Assembly (NCBI GenBank): GCA_002319795.1
Contig: DCFU01000004.1
Span: forward strand, 30,235 to 94,234
Direction: 5' to 3'
Origin: Megamonas sp. UBA1796
GTDB lineage: Bacteria > Bacillota > Negativicutes > Selenomonadales > Selenomonadaceae
Length of the DNA: 64,000 nucleotides
Shown here piece after piece: positions 61,625 to 64,000 of the stretch (position 1 is its first letter; each line of letters opens with the position of its first letter). The notes under the pieces were generated by a model that ran no database searches, had not been told where the DNA came from, and saw only the letters and a program-made list of their open reading frames with translations. The translations under genes and the position numbers were made by a program.

Positions 61625-63934
61625 TCAACTCTCCAATGCATGTTTTAAGACTTCATCCATACTTGCTACCGGGACAAATTTCAATTTTTCCCTTACGCTT
61701 TCGGGAATCTCATCAATATCTCTTTCGTTCTCACTCGGCAAAATGATTGTCCGGATTCCTTCACGATATGCAGCCAGCACTTTTTCTTTCAGTCCACCAA
61801 TAGGCAGGACCCGCCCACGCAAAGTAATTTCACCTGTCATGGCGATATCGCTCCGCACCTTACGATGTGTGAGAGCTGAAATCATCGCGGTAGCCATCGT
61901 AATGCCCGCAGAAGGACCATCTTTAGGAATAGCTCCTTCTGGCAAATGTATATGAATATCCTGTTTTTCATAAAAATCATCTGATAAATGAAATTCATCC
62001 AGCCGGCTACGGATATAAGATAATCCAGCCTTGGCAGATTCCTGCATAACATCGCCGAGCTGCCCCGTAAGTATGAGATTTCCCTTCCCTTTGACAACAG
62101 CAGCCTCTGTCGGTAAAATATCACCGCCTACCTCTGTCCAAGCCATACCTGTACATACACCAATCTGAGACTGCTGTTCTGCCTTAGTGTGCGTAAACTT
62201 AGGTTTTCCCAGGAAGGTAATTAAATTTTTTATCGTAACATGGACGCTTTTCTTTTTACCTTCAACAATTTTGCGTGCTGCCTTACGGCAAATATGCCCA
62301 ATCATACGTTCTAACTCACGTACACCGGATTCACGGGTATATTCGGCAATAATTTTTGGTAAAACATCCGCAGCAATCTGTAATTCCCGAGGTTTCAAAC
62401 CATTTTCCCGGCGTTGTTTATCGACAAGATACCTTTTACCAATCTCAAATTTTTCTATTTCTGTATAACTGGATAATGAAATAATTTCCATGCGATCACG
62501 CAGTGCCCGCGGTATATTTCCCAAGTTATTCGCGGTAACTATCCAAAGAACATGTGATAAATCAAACGGTAACTCTATATAATGATCACTGAACGTCGAA
62601 TTCTGAGCAGGATCCAATACTTCTAATAAAGCTGCGGAAGGATCCCCTTTATAATCCATAGCAATCTTATCAATTTCATCGAGCAGGAAAACAGGATTCT
62701 TCGTACCTGCATCGCGGATTCCTTCTAATATCCGCCCAGGCATAGCTCCTACATAAGTACGGCGATGTCCGCGTATTTCGGCTTCATCACGAATGCCTCC
62801 CAAAGATGCGCGAATAAATTTACGACCAATTGCATGCGCTACCGAACCTGCCAAAGATGTTTTTCCTACTCCTGGCGGCCCCACTAGACAGAGGATTGGT
62901 GCACGCTGATCTTTAGATAGTTTATGCACAGCCAGGTATTCAAGAATGCGTTCCTTGACTTTATCCAAACCATAATGTTCTTTATTCAGTGTTTTTTCTG
63001 CAGATGGAATATCAATGGTATCTTCCGTCATAATTTCCCATGGCATATTAAGCATCCAATCGATATAAGTACGTATGACTCCGGTTTCTGCTGACATATT
63101 CGACATATTCTCCATACGCCTTATCTCTTTTTCAATACATTTTCGTACATTTCCCGGATAATTGCCTGTCGTCAGACGTTTCTTATATTCCTCGATTTCC
63201 TCTGTTTTATCATCTTTGTCGCCAAGTTCTTTTTGGATAGCTTTGATTTGCTCGCGCAGGTAATATTCCTTTTGAATTTTTTCCATTTGTCTACGAACAC
63301 GTACACTAATCTTGCGTTCAATTTCAAGAATTTCCATCTCGCGTATTAACAATGCATACAACTTTTCCATACGAGCTTTGACATCAATCAATTCCAATAG
63401 TTCCTGTTTTTCTTCCAGCTTGAGATTTAGATGGCTGGCAATAAGATCCCCCAATCTCCCGGTATCCTCTATAATCGCTACGGAGATAAGCGTTTCTGGT
63501 GGAATTTTTTTGCTAAGCTTGACCCACTTCTCAAATTCATGAACTACTGCTTTGGTAATTGCCTCCATATCCACCGAAGTATCAATTTCATCTGTATATT
63601 CCTCAATACCTACTTCAACATATTTTTCCAGGTTTGTATATTCAACAATGCGGGCCCGATGAATCCCCTCTACCAGGACACGTATAGTCCCGCCGGGAAG
63701 TTTCAATAATTGTCTGACTTCTGCAATCGTGCCAACTTCATAAAGTTCTTCCATTTTCGGAGCATCAACCTCAGGATTTCTTTGCGCTGTCAGCATAATC
63801 CGCCGATCCTGTACCATAGCTTCATCCAAGGCAGCGACAGAACGATCCCTCCCAACATCAAGGTTGATAATCATATATGGGAACACCATCATTCCTCTAA
63901 GCGGCAAAAGCGGTAGCTTACGGATTTCTGCCAT
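61625..63934 (-). CDS. lon: ATP-dependent protease Lon
   Basis: Lon (769 residues), a cytosolic AAA+ protease for damaged and regulatory proteins. N-terminal substrate domain (LPLLPLRGMMVFPYMIINL start), Walker A GPPGVGKTSL near residue 350, Walker B FLLDEIDKI and the Ser-Lys dyad in PKDGPSAGITM (catalytic Ser about 673) and LKEKVLAAYREG (Lys about 716). Full length. GGAGGG before the ATG. Upstream sequence to 64000 shows no other start. Confidence 0.97.
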   Translation of the reverse strand: MAEIRKLPLLPLRGMMVFPYMIINLDVGRDRSVAALDEAMVQDRRIMLTAQRNPEVDAPKMEELYEVGTIAEVRQLLKLPGGTIRVLVEGIHRARIVEYTNLEKYVEVGIEEYTDEIDTSVDMEAITKAVVHEFEKWVKLSKKIPPETLISVAIIEDTGRLGDLIASHLNLKLEEKQELLELIDVKARMEKLYALLIREMEILEIERKISVRVRRQMEKIQKEYYLREQIKAIQKELGDKDDKTEEIEEYKKRLTTGNYPGNVRKCIEKEIRRMENMSNMSAETGVIRTYIDWMLNMPWEIMTEDTIDIPSAEKTLNKEHYGLDKVKERILEYLAVHKLSKDQRAPILCLVGPPGVGKTSLAGSVAHAIGRKFIRASLGGIRDEAEIRGHRRTYVGAMPGRILEGIRDAGTKNPVFLLDEIDKIAMDYKGDPSAALLEVLDPAQNSTFSDHYIELPFDLSHVLWIVTANNLGNIPRALRDRMEIISLSSYTEIEKFEIGKRYLVDKQRRENGLKPRELQIAADVLPKIIAEYTRESGVRELERMIGHICRKAARKIVEGKKKSVHVTIKNLITFLGKPKFTHTKAEQQSQIGVCTGMAWTEVGGDILPTEAAVVKGKGNLILTGQLGDVMQESAKAGLSYIRSRLDEFHLSDDFYEKQDIHIHLPEGAIPKDGPSAGITMATAMISALTHRKVRSDIAMTGEITLRGRVLPIGGLKEKVLAAYREGIRTIILPSENERDIDEIPESVREKLKFVPVASMDEVLKHALES

Positions 63935-64000
63935 AAAATAACCCTCCTATTCTATGTTCTATTTCAAATGAATTCGTGCCCCCTTTCTCGATTTGATGGA
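63935..64000 (-). promoter_or_regulatory. lon upstream region
   Basis: The last 66 bp carry the AGGAGGG site of lon (about 63943-63949). No promoter or second gene can be called before the edge. Confidence 0.4.

Noticed and set aside
1..64000. CRISPR arrays, tRNA/rRNA genes, prophage or complete insertion sequences
   Set aside because: No regular short repeats with spacers, no tRNA-like or rRNA sequence and no transposase or integrase frame was recognised.

Overview
The window (about 42% G+C by eye) is a piece of an anaerobic Firmicutes chromosome, most likely a Negativicutes/Selenomonadales relative. The evidence is a Firmicutes-type gene set (SepF, YerC, short HisG with HisZ, a PyrR attenuator, strong AGGAGG ribosome binding sites, frequent TTG/GTG starts), obligate-anaerobe metabolism (1175-residue pyruvate:ferredoxin oxidoreductase, siroheme decarboxylase pair) and an HlyD-type periplasmic adaptor, which would fit a diderm Firmicute. 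No tRNA, rRNA, complete insertion sequence, prophage or CRISPR array was seen. The genus is not established.

Layout. 1-10 kb is accessory: a sigma-54 activator cut by the window edge, a tiny stress-type membrane protein, a secreted protein built from two repeats, about 0.9 kb of decayed AT-rich DNA, a metallo-hydrolase, a DMT exporter with its AraC regulator, and a BusR-like (GntR plus RCK_C) regulator convergent with an SGNH hydrolase/ClC-RCK_C operon. 10.3-17 kb is a DNA mismatch repair and tRNA modification cluster (miaB, mutS, mutL, RsmJ-like methyltransferase). 17.1-18.5 kb holds an HD-GYP gene abutting an aldehyde dehydrogenase fragment. 18.9-28.3 kb is a complete histidine pathway, transcribed leftward: yerC, hisZ, an HD-domain gene, then (from its own promoter) hisG, D, C, B, H, A, F, IE and a SagB-type flavoenzyme.

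28.4-41.4 kb holds hlyD, alaS, a secreted orphan, an EF-G-like GTPase, a nucleoside kinase, the Pit phosphate transporter with its DUF47 partner, an aminotransferase and aspartate kinase. 41.5-48 kb runs mostly rightward: a PyrR attenuator and uraA, an RluA synthase, class II aldolase, an ASCH-like protein (leftward), a YgjP-like metalloprotein, a SIMPL protein and an acyltransferase. 48.1-64 kb runs leftward: a Tat-exported phosphoesterase, pepD, sepF, typA, mop and a small neighbour, nifJ, an amino acid permease, ahbB, ahbA, engB and lon.

How genes work together: HisG/HisZ form the two-part first enzyme of histidine synthesis, and YerC beside them is a candidate regulator. BusR-like protein and the ClC channel share the RCK_C sensor domain, which in other Firmicutes binds cyclic di-AMP, suggesting an ion/osmotic control unit. 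The uraA leader has a readable PyrR binding loop, antiterminator and terminator. Most gene ends are marked by clear hairpin terminators, so transcription units can be read with fair confidence. Nothing in the window amounts to a demonstrably new system; the best leads are the BusR/ClC pair, the tandem-repeat secreted protein, the dyad upstream of the lmo0937-like gene, the orphan ahbAB pair and the HD gene embedded in the his cluster.
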